64,000 nucleotides of DNA from Thysanoteuthis rhombus (GCA_963457665.1 OY735209.1:4519081-4583080), one strand, 5' to 3'; numbered from the stretch's first letter, positions 1 through 12,208 are shown. The notes: generated by a model not told the origin, from the letters alone. Made by a program: numbers and translations.

Positions 1-1071
1 TAACCTGTCAAGTGCTCTGGGAAATTTGTCCTATGAAGCATTTTCCACTCTCTCCCTTCATATTGGATATTGTGCATTTGAAAGCGAGGTGTTGATTATT
101 TCATTTCACAATTGAGACAAGATATCTGAAGGTTATACCAAATGTATCAACTTAGATAATCCTAGAATACAACATGCATTAACCTGACAGACAAATGTAT
201 GTCAGACCATTTTATATTTTGCTGCTTAGCAGAGAAAGAATTGGAGAGCATCATTGCATTTAAAATATATCTTGTTAAGAATGGAATCACATTTTTGGTA
301 GAGATGGCTGAGCCAATCAATCACCATATGTCACAATATTCTGGATCAAGAGACCCAACTTTTCCCTTAAGGGTGGGTTTGAAGAATGCTGAGGAGAGGA
401 TCGGCCAAAAACATTGTGTAGAAACTGAAAAGGACAGGCCTAGTAGGTCACTCAATAAAAACCGTCACATGACTTGTCGGGGGTGATCAATAAAAAAATT
501 GGAAAAACTAGTGGTCAATGAATGAGATACTTCAATCACATTTTGGAGAGCAGTGATCAGTGAGAAGTCTGATCAAGTCAACACCAACAAAGAGATCAAT
601 TTAGTATACACTTACATGAGCCCCCATCTCTAAAAATGTATTTAGGAGGGGGGATAAAGAATGTTTTTCGAGACATAATAAGGAGTAAACGTTCAAGTAT
701 TCAGCCCTCTAGCTCAATTGATGTGGCCTGTACACGATACATAGCCAGTCAGACCAATTTGAAAATAGAAAAAACCTATGGTAACCATTCTGGTCAATTG
801 TTTCTAATACAATATATTGAATAACATTTGGAAGGAAAATGATTCTCCTAGGAATTACAGACGGAAACGAAAGTGACTGTTTCTAAGTCTGTCACAGAAG
901 GTAAAAGCAATCATCTATGCTACTTACAATAGTATCATTCATATGGTTTTTCAAAATTAAATATTTGTTCCGGTATGAATTATTTCATGGTTTAAAAGTG
1001 AAGATTCTGAAACTTGAAAATTTGCTTTCAGGAGTGTTCACAAAAAAATGTCCATAAGCTACACACGAATA
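1..1071. other. 3' flank of zinc-finger gene 1
   Basis: No gene is supported here; the short open frames look like chance. The stretch about 480-760 matches 9770-10090, which lies downstream of gene 2. Shared words include a gatcaattta followed by a short AT-rich run and acttacat, then a C-run, and a later block around ctcaagctcca / ctctagctcaa. The match marks a duplicated 3' flank. Just before the stop codon of gene 1, the stretch 1000-1020 (gaagattctgaaacttga) resembles 12165-12185 near the end of gene 2. Confidence 0.5.
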
Positions 1072-2523
1072 TCATTTCTCTCCAGTGTGTGATTGCATGT
1101 GACGGTTCAAACTTGACTTCTTTGCAAAGGAAGAACCACACACTTCACAAGAATATGGCTTCTCCCCAGTGTGTGTTCGAATATGAACCACCAAATCTGA
1201 TTTCCGTGAGAAGGAAAAGCCACACACTTCACAAAAATAAGGTTTCTCCCCAGTGTGTGTTCGCGTATGTTGGTTCAACTTTGAATTCTCAGAAAAGGAA
1301 GCGCCACACACATCACAAGAATATGGTTTCTCCCCAGTGTGTGTTCGCATATGTCTGATAGAATCTGATTTCTGTGAAAAAGAAGATCCACACACTTCAC
1401 AAGAATATGGTTTATCTTCTGTATGTATTCTTTTATGCTGCCTTAAATTTGACTTCTGTGAAAAGGAAGAGCCACACACTTCACAAGAATATGGTTTTTC
1501 TCCAGTGTGTGTTCGCATATGTCGATCAACATCTGATTTCCTTGAAAAGGAAGAGCCACACACTTCACAAGAATATGGTTTCTCCCCAGTGTGTGTTCGC
1601 ATATGCTGGTTCAACTTCGAATTATCTGAAAAGGAAGAGCCACACACTAAACAAGAATATGGTTTCTCCCCTGTGTGTGTCCGCATGTGTTGGCTCAAAA
1701 TTGAATTATATGAAAAGGATGAGCCACACACTTCACAAGCATATGGTTTCTCTCCAGTATGTGTTCGTTTATGCTGCCTCAAGTTTGACTTTTGAGAAAA
1801 GGAAGAACCACACATTTCACAAGTATATGGTCTCTCTCCAGTGTGTATCCGTATATGTCGGCTCAAATCAGATTTCTGTGAGAAGAAAGAGTCACACACT
1901 TCACAAGAATATGGCTTCTCTCCAGTATGTATACGCATATGTTGCCTCAAATTTGAATTTTGTGAAAAGGAAGAACCACACACTTCACAAGTATATGGTT
2001 TCTCTCCAGTATGTGTTTGCATATGTCTGTTTAACTTTGACTTTTCTAAAAAAGAAGATCCACACACTTCACAAGAAAATGGCTTGTCTCCAGAATGTAT
2101 TCGTATATGTCGCCTTAAATCTGATTTCTGTGCAAAGAAAGAGCCACACACTTCACAAGAATATGGTTTCTCTCCAGTATGTGTACGCATATGTTGCATC
2201 AAATTTGAATTCTGTGAGAAGGAAGAACAACACACTTCACAAGTATACAATTTCTCTCCAGTGTGTGTTTGCATATGTCGGTTCAACTTGGACTTTTCTG
2301 AAAAAAGAGATTCACATACTTCACAAGAATATGGTTTGTCTCCATTATGTGTTTGCATATGACAGCTAAAATCTGACTCAAAAGAAAAATGTGATCTACA
2401 GACGTCACAAAAGTATCGTTTCTCTCCTGTATGGGCTTCAAAGTTTTGGGTCAGAATTGAATTATCAGATAATTCACATTTAAAGGTTTCATGGCAATAT
2501 TCTTTTTCTGAGTAGTCATCCAT
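1072..2523 (-). CDS. C2H2 zinc-finger protein, 16 fingers (gene 1)
   Basis: Predicted nuclear DNA-binding protein of 483 residues. Residues 1-35 are a short leader beginning [14 protein letters not shown]. They are followed by 16 tandem C2H2 fingers of the form Y-x-C-x2-C-x3-F-x5-L-x2-H-x3-H joined by TGEKP linkers, and the stop comes directly after the last HTGEK. Every finger keeps both Cys and both His. Finger 1 (SFESDFSCH) has Phe for the core Leu, finger 11 Val and finger 13 Ser. Helix residues -1,2,3,6 for fingers 2-7 read ESKR, QSNQ, QSDR, then again ESKR, QSNQ, QSDR, so a three-finger block was duplicated. The ATG at 2523 is chosen because the leader aligns with those of genes 2 and 3 and a good splice acceptor lies about 70 bases upstream. 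No KRAB, BTB or other effector domain is visible. The family and DNA-binding role are clear; the targets are unknown. Confidence 0.93.
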   Translation of the reverse strand: MDDYSEKEYCHETFKCELSDNSILTQNFEAHTGEKRYFCDVCRSHFSFESDFSCHMQTHNGDKPYSCEVCESLFSEKSKLNRHMQTHTGEKLYTCEVCCSSFSQNSNLMQHMRTHTGEKPYSCEVCGSFFAQKSDLRRHIRIHSGDKPFSCEVCGSSFLEKSKLNRHMQTHTGEKPYTCEVCGSSFSQNSNLRQHMRIHTGEKPYSCEVCDSFFSQKSDLSRHIRIHTGERPYTCEMCGSSFSQKSNLRQHKRTHTGEKPYACEVCGSSFSYNSILSQHMRTHTGEKPYSCLVCGSSFSDNSKLNQHMRTHTGEKPYSCEVCGSSFSRKSDVDRHMRTHTGEKPYSCEVCGSSFSQKSNLRQHKRIHTEDKPYSCEVCGSSFSQKSDSIRHMRTHTGEKPYSCDVCGASFSENSKLNQHTRTHTGEKPYFCEVCGFSFSRKSDLVVHIRTHTGEKPYSCEVCGSSFAKKSSLNRHMQSHTGEK

Positions 2524-2605
2524 ATTTTTGTTTCAGGTCAGCAAGAAAATGATGATCCATTCAAATTGACCAAAAAATTTTTCAAGTTGAAAAACCTGTA
2601 AAAAA
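2524..2605 (-). promoter_or_regulatory. Splice acceptor and 5' UTR of gene 1 coding exon
   Basis: On the minus strand, a T-rich tract followed by ttttttacag ends at 2596. The inferred exon starts at 2595 with GTTTTTCAACTTGAAA and runs about 70 bases to the ATG. Exon starts of the same shape occur at 34753 (gene 4), 13788 (relic next to gene 2) and 23265 (relic next to gene 3). The downstream words GATCATCATTT and TGACCT recur at 23380 and, in part, at 28640. The splice site is inferred from this conservation and has not been tested against transcripts. Confidence 0.65.
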
Positions 2606-5600
2606 TTCAAAAATTGAGTTAAAAAGATTTTAGAGTCGTACAAAAACTCAAGTATATTATATAAAATAACATATTTAAAAAAGCTCAGATACATCTCATA
2701 TTTTATACACAAATCTGATATGAAAACTGTTTGCTAACAGAAATGGATTTAATAAAACATTACAGGAGATCCCAAGAATGTCTGACTGCCATGAAGCAGA
2801 AAAGCCAACATTTTTTGCTAGCTGGCTGATTTTTTCCAATTTACCCCCCAAAACCAAGATAGCTGATTAAATTTAATAAAAGTAAAGGTACAATTTTTAA
2901 TGATTATTTGTTTCCAGGTCTCAGTACAGAGTTATTTTATTTGATATAACGGCATTAAATAGATATATGTATCGCTATAAAGTTAACTGGAAATGAAAAA
3001 TCTCGATTTCAGCCGTTTTCAAAGACAATTTTACCAATAACATTCTACACTAGGTAGCTCTGCCATAAAACTTATTTTTTTCTGAAATGGAGTTACAGGA
3101 ACACTTGGTAATAACTAACGGTGCACTATTTCACAATGCACATTGAAACATTGTGTGTCTTCATCTGTTTGTTGGCTCAAGGGATAAACATGTCATTGGC
3201 ATTTCAAGTTGGTCGGAATTATGCATTTATGTTTGATTCTTACTTTGTACATACTGTACCCTCCAAAGCTTAAATCAGTGCAAATAGTGAAAAGAGTAAC
3301 TTCCACAATAGAACACTCGTCCAATGTAAACAATCCTAACACCATAGATATGGCTTTAATGAACATGTTGACCATAACAAACTATCTTCTTATTTAGCGA
3401 CAAATTTTTCTCAAAAGAGGGAGTTGATGTAAGAAAGAAGAACATCACTTTTGTTTTTACACAATCAGATAATTTCATGAACCATACCAAAATCCAATTG
3501 TTACGCAAATATGTAAAGATATATATGTCGAAGGGAAGTTGGTTTTTGGAAGGGTTCCCTAAAAAAGCTAATAATAGAAAATGTTCCTCGAGTAGTCAAT
3601 GTTAGAAGACTACTGGTCTTTACTTTCATGCCTAGACCCAGTTTGTCTAAACTATTATCATAAGTACTAAATCAGAATTTGTCAATGATTTTGTATAAAA
3701 CTATTGGAAATCTCACTATAAATCATTTTTTCTCAAAATATCAAGGGTAAGGATATCATTTCATTATTACTAGAAAAATTTTTTATGAACTAGTAAAAAC
3801 AAAAAGTGTACACTATATGGTAATCAATAAATCAGCTTTAATTTTTTATGAAAATATTCCACAATCTTTATTCTTATCAACACAAAGTTTGTATACAATA
3901 AAATTGATAGATTACAAGAATAACGTGCAGTTTGTTTAAACTATTATATTAAGTATTAAAACGAAATTTGACAACTATTTTAAGTAAAAATATTTGAAAT
4001 TGCAGAACAAATTGAGGTGTTATTGAGCTGAAAAAACAAAAGAAGTGACATTGCAATTGCTTTATTCATAAGTTCATACAGTCAAACATTTTCACTGGGG
4101 AATATGACACCCTAGATGGAAAAAAAAGCTCCAAACTTGTATGAGAAAGATTCTGATGATGAAATAATCTATCTCCTTATTAAGAATAAACATTGGGGGA
4201 AAAGACTGATATAACCTTTCAGAGAAAAAATCTATAAAATTGGAGATTTTTCAGAAAATTAACAGAGTGAAAAGTTTAATTTGTAAACATTATAATTATT
4301 TAATTGTGGCATTTGGATTTCTAACAATACAAAAACATAGGAATAATAAAAGTTCTCATTTTAATGATTCCTCAATCTTTGATATTTGAAAAACAAAATC
4401 TAAAGGCAATCAAACTGCCCTTGGATTTACTAAACGATGTTCATTAAATGCACCAAAGTACCAAACTTACTTATTTACCAAACAGCACATCCCCAATCAG
4501 TTAATTGTGGTGTGTGTTCACTGTACTAATTTCATGCATGGAAAGGTAAAATATACACTAAGATAAACATTTGCCAAACTGACACAAGAAATGCACTGTA
4601 TATAACCATTCAGACTTGCAAACAAATATGACTTGTAGATAGACCTAAGAATAGAACCTATTTGTAACTTGGGGACTCCCTGTATCAATTATCTATAGAA
4701 TCACTGACATTCTCCACTGGAAAACATTTTAGAGCTGAAACTATCAAGAGTTTAGAGAATCTAGATGATATTAATTAACCAATTACAACAGAAATAGAAT
4801 ATTTGTTCTCTACTCAAAGATATTGATATCATTACAAGAATGGTGCAGAAAAAGTTTTTTTAAATCTGATATGCAACCATTTGTATAGAGAAAAACATTC
4901 TTTCAAAAAGGAATGTCAATAAACTTGATGAAACTTTATATTTCTTGATTATTAAAACATAATTATTTAACCAAATTTCAGAAGTGTCTGATTAGCACAA
5001 ACATCAATGATTTAATGAAAGAAATTTTTAAAAACTTCCAAAATAAGAACTTTTAGTTTTATTGCTGTTATATTCCTTTGTAAATTTTGGGGCTTGTTTA
5101 ATTTAATGAATTCATATTTGATTAGTTTCAAAACGTGTCTTTTCTGTTACACTGGTTGACATCGATTGTTTTAATTCGATAAAAACTATGAATTTATTTT
5201 GACTGAAAAAGGGGACATAATGTAGAGAAGAAAACTTCTGCACACACATTTGATGTAAAAAAAAGTGTTTGAATAAAGAATAAATGAGAAAATTCATGAT
5301 TTTTAATAGCTAAAAGTGGTTACATTTTTCTTAAATGGCTATTTGGTAAATTTAATTTCTGAGTAACAAAATAACACTGATAAATAAGTGTGAACTCAGA
5401 AACACTGAGCTTTAACCTACCTACTAATCTTAACTACATGCTATTTTGACTCTAAAGTAAAGAGCATTTATAGATCAAAAATAACATAATCTAAACAATG
5501 GTAAAAGCCACTGGCCACTTTCAGTAATTCAAAATGGCTGTACCAGATGCATCAGTGCAAGGATCGCCGATTGTTTTTATCTCTAGGGAAAATTGATAAA

Positions 5601-6585
5601 ATATTTCACTTTATTTTTGTGTTCCAGAACCGAGATCACCACAGCAATTCCAGAGAGCTTTTCTAAAAAAATGATCAATATATCTTGAAGAATTTATTTG
5701 TCAAATGTGTAAAAAACAATGAAAGCTGCAATGTATAGATAGAATAATCAAAATGGTAGGGATCATATCATGAAAAAAAATTTCTGATACTTAGAATGAT
5801 TAATTATTTTTTTAAAATGGCTGCATAATTCGACCAAAATTCTGACATTTTTTGAAGTTTTCATTTATGTGTCAACATAGATAAAGAATTTGAAGGTGTC
5901 TTCCAAAAATAGAATTTACCTCAGAGGAATGTGAATCTAACAAATTAGTTGATTTAATGAATAATTGAGTGGATCATGCAAAAATATTACTAATTATTTA
6001 TGGAAATATAGTAAAAAAATGCATTTATTTACCAGGTGAGGTCGTAACAGTAGTTCAGAGGTTGGCTAAGATCTTATTTAAATTAGGGTAATTCAGACCT
6101 CCCACTACCAAAAGGCAACATCGGTTATTGGCTGGCTGCTTTGAATAGGCAAATACAGCATGTTGAATAGGTGTTGAACAAGGTGATAAGCGAAGAAAGA
6201 TAGTTATCAGATAAATAAGGATAGTCTGTTATTGGCCACCATATATAAATAATAGAAACTGTAATTAGAATAAAAATAGAATTCTATAAAAAATGAGAGG
6301 TACCTCAAAATTGATAAAACTTTATATTTATTAATAAGTAAGGCCTATTCTTTCTTATATAAAAATTTCATTATCTTCTGTTTCCAAAATATTAATGATT
6401 TGATTTTCAGAGCCCATTTCAGAATGACAGTCTGCAGATTCGAGTAAAATTCTGATAGATCTAGTTTCTCTGCAATAATATCTTCAGATGAATGGAACAT
6501 GGTAGGTTTCTGACTATTATTGCCTGAGTTGCTCTCATTATAAGATCAGTGGTAAACTTGAAAAAATAATCCGTGATTTTTGTAC
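2606..6585. other. Presumed first intron of gene 1, no gene seen
   Basis: AT-rich DNA between the gene 1 coding exon and its upstream conserved blocks. The open frames here (about 60 residues) show no family features. Around 5405-5440 is a short piece of a cctacctacta-type minisatellite also seen at 39955 and 53330. Confidence 0.4.
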
Positions 6586-6589
6586 AAAA

Positions 6590-6960
6590 TACCATTCTCA
6601 TTGGAAAATCCATTCAAAAACGAATATATCCCATAATCTTTATTGAAATCGGCCGATTATCATATTTTTGGTGGAATTTTAAAATACTGAGTGTGAATCA
6701 CCGAAAATCGTGCTGAAATTTGAACGTTCTATTTCTACTGGTCCATTCAAGTCGTGAATGAAAAACAAGTTTTCAAACAAAGTTATCTCCACTTTGATAT
6801 TGTCTACAGAAGAAAAAAAGTAGTTGATAATTTTCTGCCGTCTTTCTTCTATTGATAAACACAAAGATTACACCGGTACAGTTGATAGATTTCAAGTTGC
6901 AGACGTTTTAATCGACACCTGTCGCTTTTTCCCAAAAGTCCGTGAGAGAGTCGACATCAT
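6590..6960 (-). repeat. Block C, copy 1 (upstream of gene 1)
   Basis: About 370 bases match 38690-39045 over their whole length in the same orientation. Shared words include cattcaaaaa, ctgaaattt, ctatttctact, acaagttttcaaa and gatagatttcaagtt followed by acacgttttaat. Both copies lie about 4 kb upstream of a minus-strand zinc-finger coding exon (genes 1 and 4) and inside the presumed first intron. The block may be a regulatory element, an extra non-coding exon or a dispersed repeat. The constant distance favours co-duplication with the gene. Confidence 0.6.
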
Positions 6961-7149
6961 ACTTCCTCTGTTATCTTTCTCGTTATAATTCTACAGACAG
7001 AATGTAAGTGAAAAATATAAGTATGATTTTTATCAAATACTGTTGGTATCTGTATTTAAAAAGTGTAATCACAGCGTATTTTTCTGAGTATTTACGACCT
7101 ATCACGTCTACAAATAAATAAATTAAAGGCAATAAACAAAAAAATAAAT

Positions 7150-7460
7150 AGAAAACTAACCGACTGAATTAATAAACTATCATCAACAAATTTAATTCAA
7201 TTATTCATTATGGATAGTAACGGTAAACAACAGAGGGAATGAATGAATTAATTAAATATGATTTGATTACGATCAAATATGAAGTATTTCACTATTTGTT
7301 CAAGTTAATTAGAAGGATGAAGCTTTAAATACTTACAAGATGATCAAATGCGTAAACTTTGTTGTTGTTTTTTTTTGTATTTGTAAACGATCAGATGGAT
7401 TAAGTTTTTCCGATGATCTGTTTGGTTGGATTAGGATTACTGTGATAATCTTTTAAATGT
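7150..7460 (-). promoter_or_regulatory. Type A promoter / first-exon module of gene 1
   Basis: Conserved module oriented with gene 1. On the minus strand it contains a word resembling AATCCTAATCCA, then GATCATCTT followed by a consensus donor GTAAGTATTTAAAGC; the inferred exon ends at 7337. About 180 bases further, a second shared word, TTCAGTCGGT followed by TAGTTTTC, occupies the place where other copies carry a second donor, but here GTAAGT has become GTTAGT. Related copies lie at 18240-18480, 18650-18990, 20090-20440 and 61855-62140. The role as promoter plus untranslated first exon is inferred from strand and position relative to the finger genes. Confidence 0.6.
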
Positions 7461-9765
7461 TCCAGTTTATGTTGTCTGTCAAACGTCCATTTTGATGTTT
7501 CGTGATATGAATACAACTTCCTGTTGGGCCCACTTCCGCATTTCCTGGCGGTTAGCTAGTAAATTAATCGTCTCTCTAATTCTTAGACGATGTAATACGA
7601 TTGCCTTTTCTATAGTGAATGCGTGGCCTCAATGAAGATGCAAAATGTCTTTAATGGCCTACTCGATCAGAAATGTTGCTCATGTCTGCTTTTGATGATA
7701 GAATCTAATGTTTTTCTGCTTTGTTGTGTTGATACTTTTCGAGGGTGACCAGAACTAAAGTAACAGGAACGAAAGTCACAATCTACGGTCGCACTGAGCT
7801 ACCTGGAAAAAAAATCGAACCGGAAAAAAGTCAACCCCAAAAAGTCATTTCTTGTTTTTTTTTGTTTTGTTTTTTTTCAAATGAGTAATATTTTGATTTA
7901 AATTATACTGAATAAATAATTTCATTTGAAAAAATGAATGAATGAAGGCTTCTTTGTGATTGATTTACCATGTTTTGTCGGGTTCCATGAAGCTTTATAT
8001 ATTAATACATCAATAGTTAAAAAATAATAATGGATGAATAGAAAGAAATGAGTGAATAGTTGTTGTTACTTTGAGAGTCGAAAAAACTAGTCAATTTCAT
8101 CTATGGTTAAAATTTGCATTTACCTAGAACAAACGATTGTTTATTACTGAATTATTAGTATAAAATGAATGAACTGCTATCGTCTGAAATGTTTGAAAAA
8201 GAAATACTACCGTCCCCAAATTTACTTCTTTTTCTTTTTCTTAGCAGAAAGAAGCATTTTTTCAAAGCATTAAAAAAATCAGTCATTTACGTGGTGCACT
8301 TACATTTGCAAGGTTCTAAAGCAAAATAATTAGAATATTTGATCCTATGCAACAGACAGGGATTTTTAAGATCTCCGCTATGTCCCTGTAGCTCAAACCT
8401 CCATTTAACAACTGGGATGAAATCATTCCTTGGGTAAGCATTGCTGGAATATTCCAGAAGTATTTACTTTTTGAGTAATACTTTTATGATGAATTTTCAA
8501 TAGTGTCTGGATACTTCTCTTCTACCATTAGTTTTGTTTATATTCTGCATTGAATGCTTGGAAATGTTTTTCTTTTTCAAAGTATTTCTTAATTTTACAT
8601 CAAAATTCTTCAGCTATGTAAATGTAAAGTAAATGTGAGCATCGGAAATATATTAAATGGATATTTTGTAAGTGTCCAAATACTTGTTTCCCCCCTTCCT
8701 GTTTCAAAATCTTTTTTTGGTCGATACATACTGAGTAACAAGGTGAACAAAGCATGAGTGTTATTTTCAATATTTTAGTGCTAGTTTCATTGCTAAAAAC
8801 TGCTGAATAAGGGGGGGAAAAAGCCAAGAAACTCCAACAAAGTTGCTAAAAATGACCAAAATATTTTAGTTGATTTGGTGTTTTTTTAAATCTTTATATT
8901 ATAACACTCATGACAACGGTTAAGTTTAGCTGCAACAAATTCTGTAAAGTCAGTGCGTAATATACACGAGAGATTCTTCCTAGGTTTTCTTAGCCCATAA
9001 CTGAGGGATTAGGATTGTATATGAGTGCGTATCATACTTGACTATGTATGCCAGGTGATATTAATGCAGACAGAGTCACTTTTGGAATCATATATGTGTG
9101 ATTGATATCTGACATTGTTTAAAAAGAACTGAAATTTTTCTTATAGAAAAAACAAGAACCATTAGTACAATAATGCATCCATCTTCCTTCCATCAATTTC
9201 TAATTTTGAAGAAATTCTAGACAAAGTATTACAAGCATTACTAGTTTTGATAGAAGTGATAAAACAAGAAGGAAAATGAACGTGATGGTTCATTCAAAAA
9301 TCTGGCAATTAGGAAAAAAACAAATTAGAGAGTTTAAATTAAAGTTGTGCATATTTTTTATCAATAATTTGATCTAGGATCTTTGTGCATGGTTATTTGA
9401 TTTGATGAGTGGTCTTTAAATGAATATATTTCTTATTCATCAAGTGAACAGGTCACAATGGAGTTAGATGGCTAAAAATGTAAATATTTATCCATTTCGT
9501 CTAGAAAAAAAGATTCATTTTACAGTGTTAGTTCATGCTAAACTAGTCTCTTAGTTTGTGCCCAGAAGCATTCCTGCTTTTTTTCTTGAAAAATTAGACT
9601 TTTTTTCTTACTGATCATTGCCTTGGAAAATTTTCTTATTTATCACCTTCAACACATGAAGCCACAAAATGTTCATCACGTGATGTTTTCTGGTGAGTGA
9701 CAAACCAGACCTGTTCTTGATTATAGAAGATAAGAACAATGTCTTCAATGACAAATGAAAGTGTT
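7461..9765. other. Intergenic, no gene recognised
   Basis: Directly beyond the module there is a less AT-rich stretch (about 7500-7600), which could be the promoter proper of gene 1. The rest is AT-rich with homopolymer runs and no recognisable coding region. Confidence 0.35.
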
Positions 9766-9769
9766 TAAT

Positions 9770-10090
9770 CATCATGTGTGGTCTTTAGTAACAGGTTGTG
9801 TTGGGGGTGATCAATTGAAAAATAGGTAAAAGAAATGATCAATGAATAAGTTACTTTGCTCATCTCTGGTTAGGTGATGATCCATAAAATAATCATGAAT
9901 GCTATTGGGCACAAACTACAGATCAATTTAGCATAAACTTACATTGTAAACTGACCCCCCACCCCGAAAATCCTATTTGGGGGAAATTTTCAGAAACAAA
10001 AAATTCTTTCCAGACATAGGGAATGAATGTTTAAATTTTCCACCCTCAAGCTCCATTGTTGCGGCTTGTATGCAAGTGTTGAGGACGATG
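9770..10090. repeat. Duplicated 3' flank, downstream of gene 2
   Basis: Matches about 480-760, downstream of gene 1, in the same orientation. Shared features are a gggggtgatcaat word, gatcaatttag followed by an acttacat word, a cytosine run, an attt(g/a)gggg word and a final ctcaagctcc-like word followed by a gcttgta/gcctgta word. In gene 1 it begins about 0.3 kb past the stop; here it is about 2.1 kb past the stop, so roughly 2 kb has been inserted or duplicated in between. Confidence 0.55.
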
Positions 10091-10094
10091 GGTT

Positions 10095-10215
10095 TTTTTT
10101 CAGAGTTACCACTTTTTTCTCATGTCTTTGTACTTTATCAAATAAAATAAGTTTTTGTAAAAACATCTCCAAAGACAGAGAGAAAATATACAAGGAGCAT
10201 TTTTACTGTTGTAAA
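10095..10215. repeat. Direct repeat, left copy (partner 11340-11460)
   Basis: About 115 bases starting at gagttaccactttttt recur at 11340-11460 with point differences. Both copies run ttaccacttttt-ctc, a gene-free AT stretch with aaacaag/aaataag, then an acagacaaaa or acagagagaaaat word and a T-run before actg. The spacing of about 1.24 kb accounts for part of the extra DNA 3' of gene 2. Confidence 0.55.
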
Positions 10216-11339
10216 GAAATGATATAATTCACTCAGTCATTTACGATGATAGTTAGCCAGAAGCTGTTGTTGGCAATACATCAAATATGTTTTGTTGTTT
10301 ACAGTCACTGTAATATGGCAGAATTACTGTGTGGACGGATAATAGTAACTTTTGCATACATACTGTGACATTGTTTGAAAAGAGGAGGGTGAAAACGTGA
10401 TTGTAGATGTTTCAATATCTAGAAATGTCTCACAAATAAAGCGTGCCACAATTATGACGTGGAAAGTAATTTGCAATTTTGTTACAAATAAATGAAATGT
10501 CAAATGAGAGAAGTTTTTACATAAGTTAAACATGGCATTTTTCTGACGATGATGATATTCTCTCATAAAAGTGAAATACTTATTCGTTCGTAGAAAATGT
10601 CCGTCCAAATTGGTCATTGAAAAAAATCGTCCTTGTACTGTAGGGAGTGGACATCTATGAATGGGACGTCATTTCAACTTTGGTTTTTGTCATAGTTGGG
10701 TTCGTTCGCATAAGTAACAATGCAGAAGTAGAGTGAATAGTCATGCGTGTGGGCGTTTGTATAAGGCAGTGAGTAGATCTGATATTCCCAGGTGTAAAAA
10801 AAGTGTCAACAGTAATCACAAAATGAGAATGGTGTCTGTAATTCACCGAGATAAAAAAAGAGAGAGTAGTACCTTGTAGTCTGTTAGAATCTCGCATGCA
10901 TTTTTATAACCATGTTTAGTTGAATGGTGTCACATGCTAATACTAGAAGGTCATAAGTAGCAGGATGTACGTGTTTAACTCATCCTGAAGAGCAAAAAGT
11001 TTCAATTTGGTTGTGTACTATGTACTTCTTTACTTGAGTAACTTTTTTAAAAAATTTTCTTGAATACGTTTCTTAGAATTGGTTTATCAACTTTGTTGAG
11101 GAAAATGTCTAGTGATGTTGTTTCAGATGGTTGCTTATCAATATTGGTTGGGTGTTAGTGTTGTTGTATGTCGCTTGTAGTTTTTGCAATGTCTGAACAT
11201 CAGTAAGTCATCATTTATAATGGCACTCTGTGGTACATCAAACATCTTCAGATGGAAATTTAAAAAAAACAACCAAGACACATATCCAGTGGAATGCTAG
11301 ACTAATTTTGTCACTTTTTGTCATAATCAGTTGGTGTCT
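10216..11339. other. Intergenic between the direct repeats, no gene recognised
   Basis: The open frames at 10324-10617 and 10655-10897 (97 and 80 residues, minus) have no recognisable domain and lack any conserved partner in the window. I treat them as chance frames. Confidence 0.35.
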
Positions 11340-11460
11340 TTTGAGGGTTACCACTTTTTCTCTTGTATTTTGCTAGTTAACAAAACAAGAACTTGCAAAA
11401 GTGCCTTGGAAAAACAGACAAAATGTATGAAGATTTTTTTTTTTTACTGGTAACAAAAAT
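11340..11460. repeat. Direct repeat, right copy
   Basis: Partner of 10095-10215, same orientation. It ends in a T-run of about 13 before actggtaac. Confidence 0.55.
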
Positions 11461-12208
11461 ATTTTATTCACCGGATAATTACAAAAAATTCAGAAAATAG
11501 TTAAAAGGTATTGGCAACCTTATGATAAAAAGTTTCTGTGGCTGTTAACCACGGAAAGAAGTGTGATTTTTTATGTATTGGTGAATAAACATATGAATGC
11601 ATATTATTAGTTTTGAGTATACAATGTGGTTGGTTTGAATAGGGGTCAAAATATCAATGTTCAATGTTTACAATTTTTGACTTGGACTATGATTTACTTG
11701 GTGTTGCAAATGAAGTAAATGCAGAAATTTTTCACTTAATTGACTCCAAATGGAAAACAAAAGATGCTATAAACTGATTGAAAACAATTGAATGGAAGGC
11801 TTGAATTCTCGGTGATGTTAGTTGTTGTGGTTTCCTGAGAGTAGGAGTAGTTTCTAGGAAATATGAAATACTCCTGATTTGCTTGCTGAAAATGTCCATC
11901 TGTTCTGGTAAGTGGAAGAATTATCCCTAAACCTTGTACTTCAGAGTCAGCTTGTCAACCTCCTGCTTTTCATAACTCTGCATGAGCAACATACATACAT
12001 TATATGCTCACTCATATATTTCTGTGGTACATACATAACCGAGCAGCCAGATCAGCTTGAAAGCTGGAGAAACGTTCAGTTTTTGTAGATGGTTTCTAAT
12101 AAGGTTTTTCTATACAACTGTTTGTTCAGATAAGTATTGTTTTTCTGATAAATTGTTTGGAAATGAATATTCAGAAACTTGATGAAGAGAGGTGGCTTCT
12201 AAGTGACA
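11461..12208. other. 3' flank of gene 2
   Basis: No gene is seen. The final 50 bases resemble the corresponding position after gene 1. Confidence 0.4.

Noticed and set aside
1374-2369. Long plus-strand frame opposite gene 1 (331 codons, repeated HTLHKNMVS-type text), and similar antisense frames opposite genes 2-5
   Set aside because: These are mirror frames forced by the repeated finger codons. They have the same period as the fingers, no ATG context or domain of their own, and recur opposite every array.
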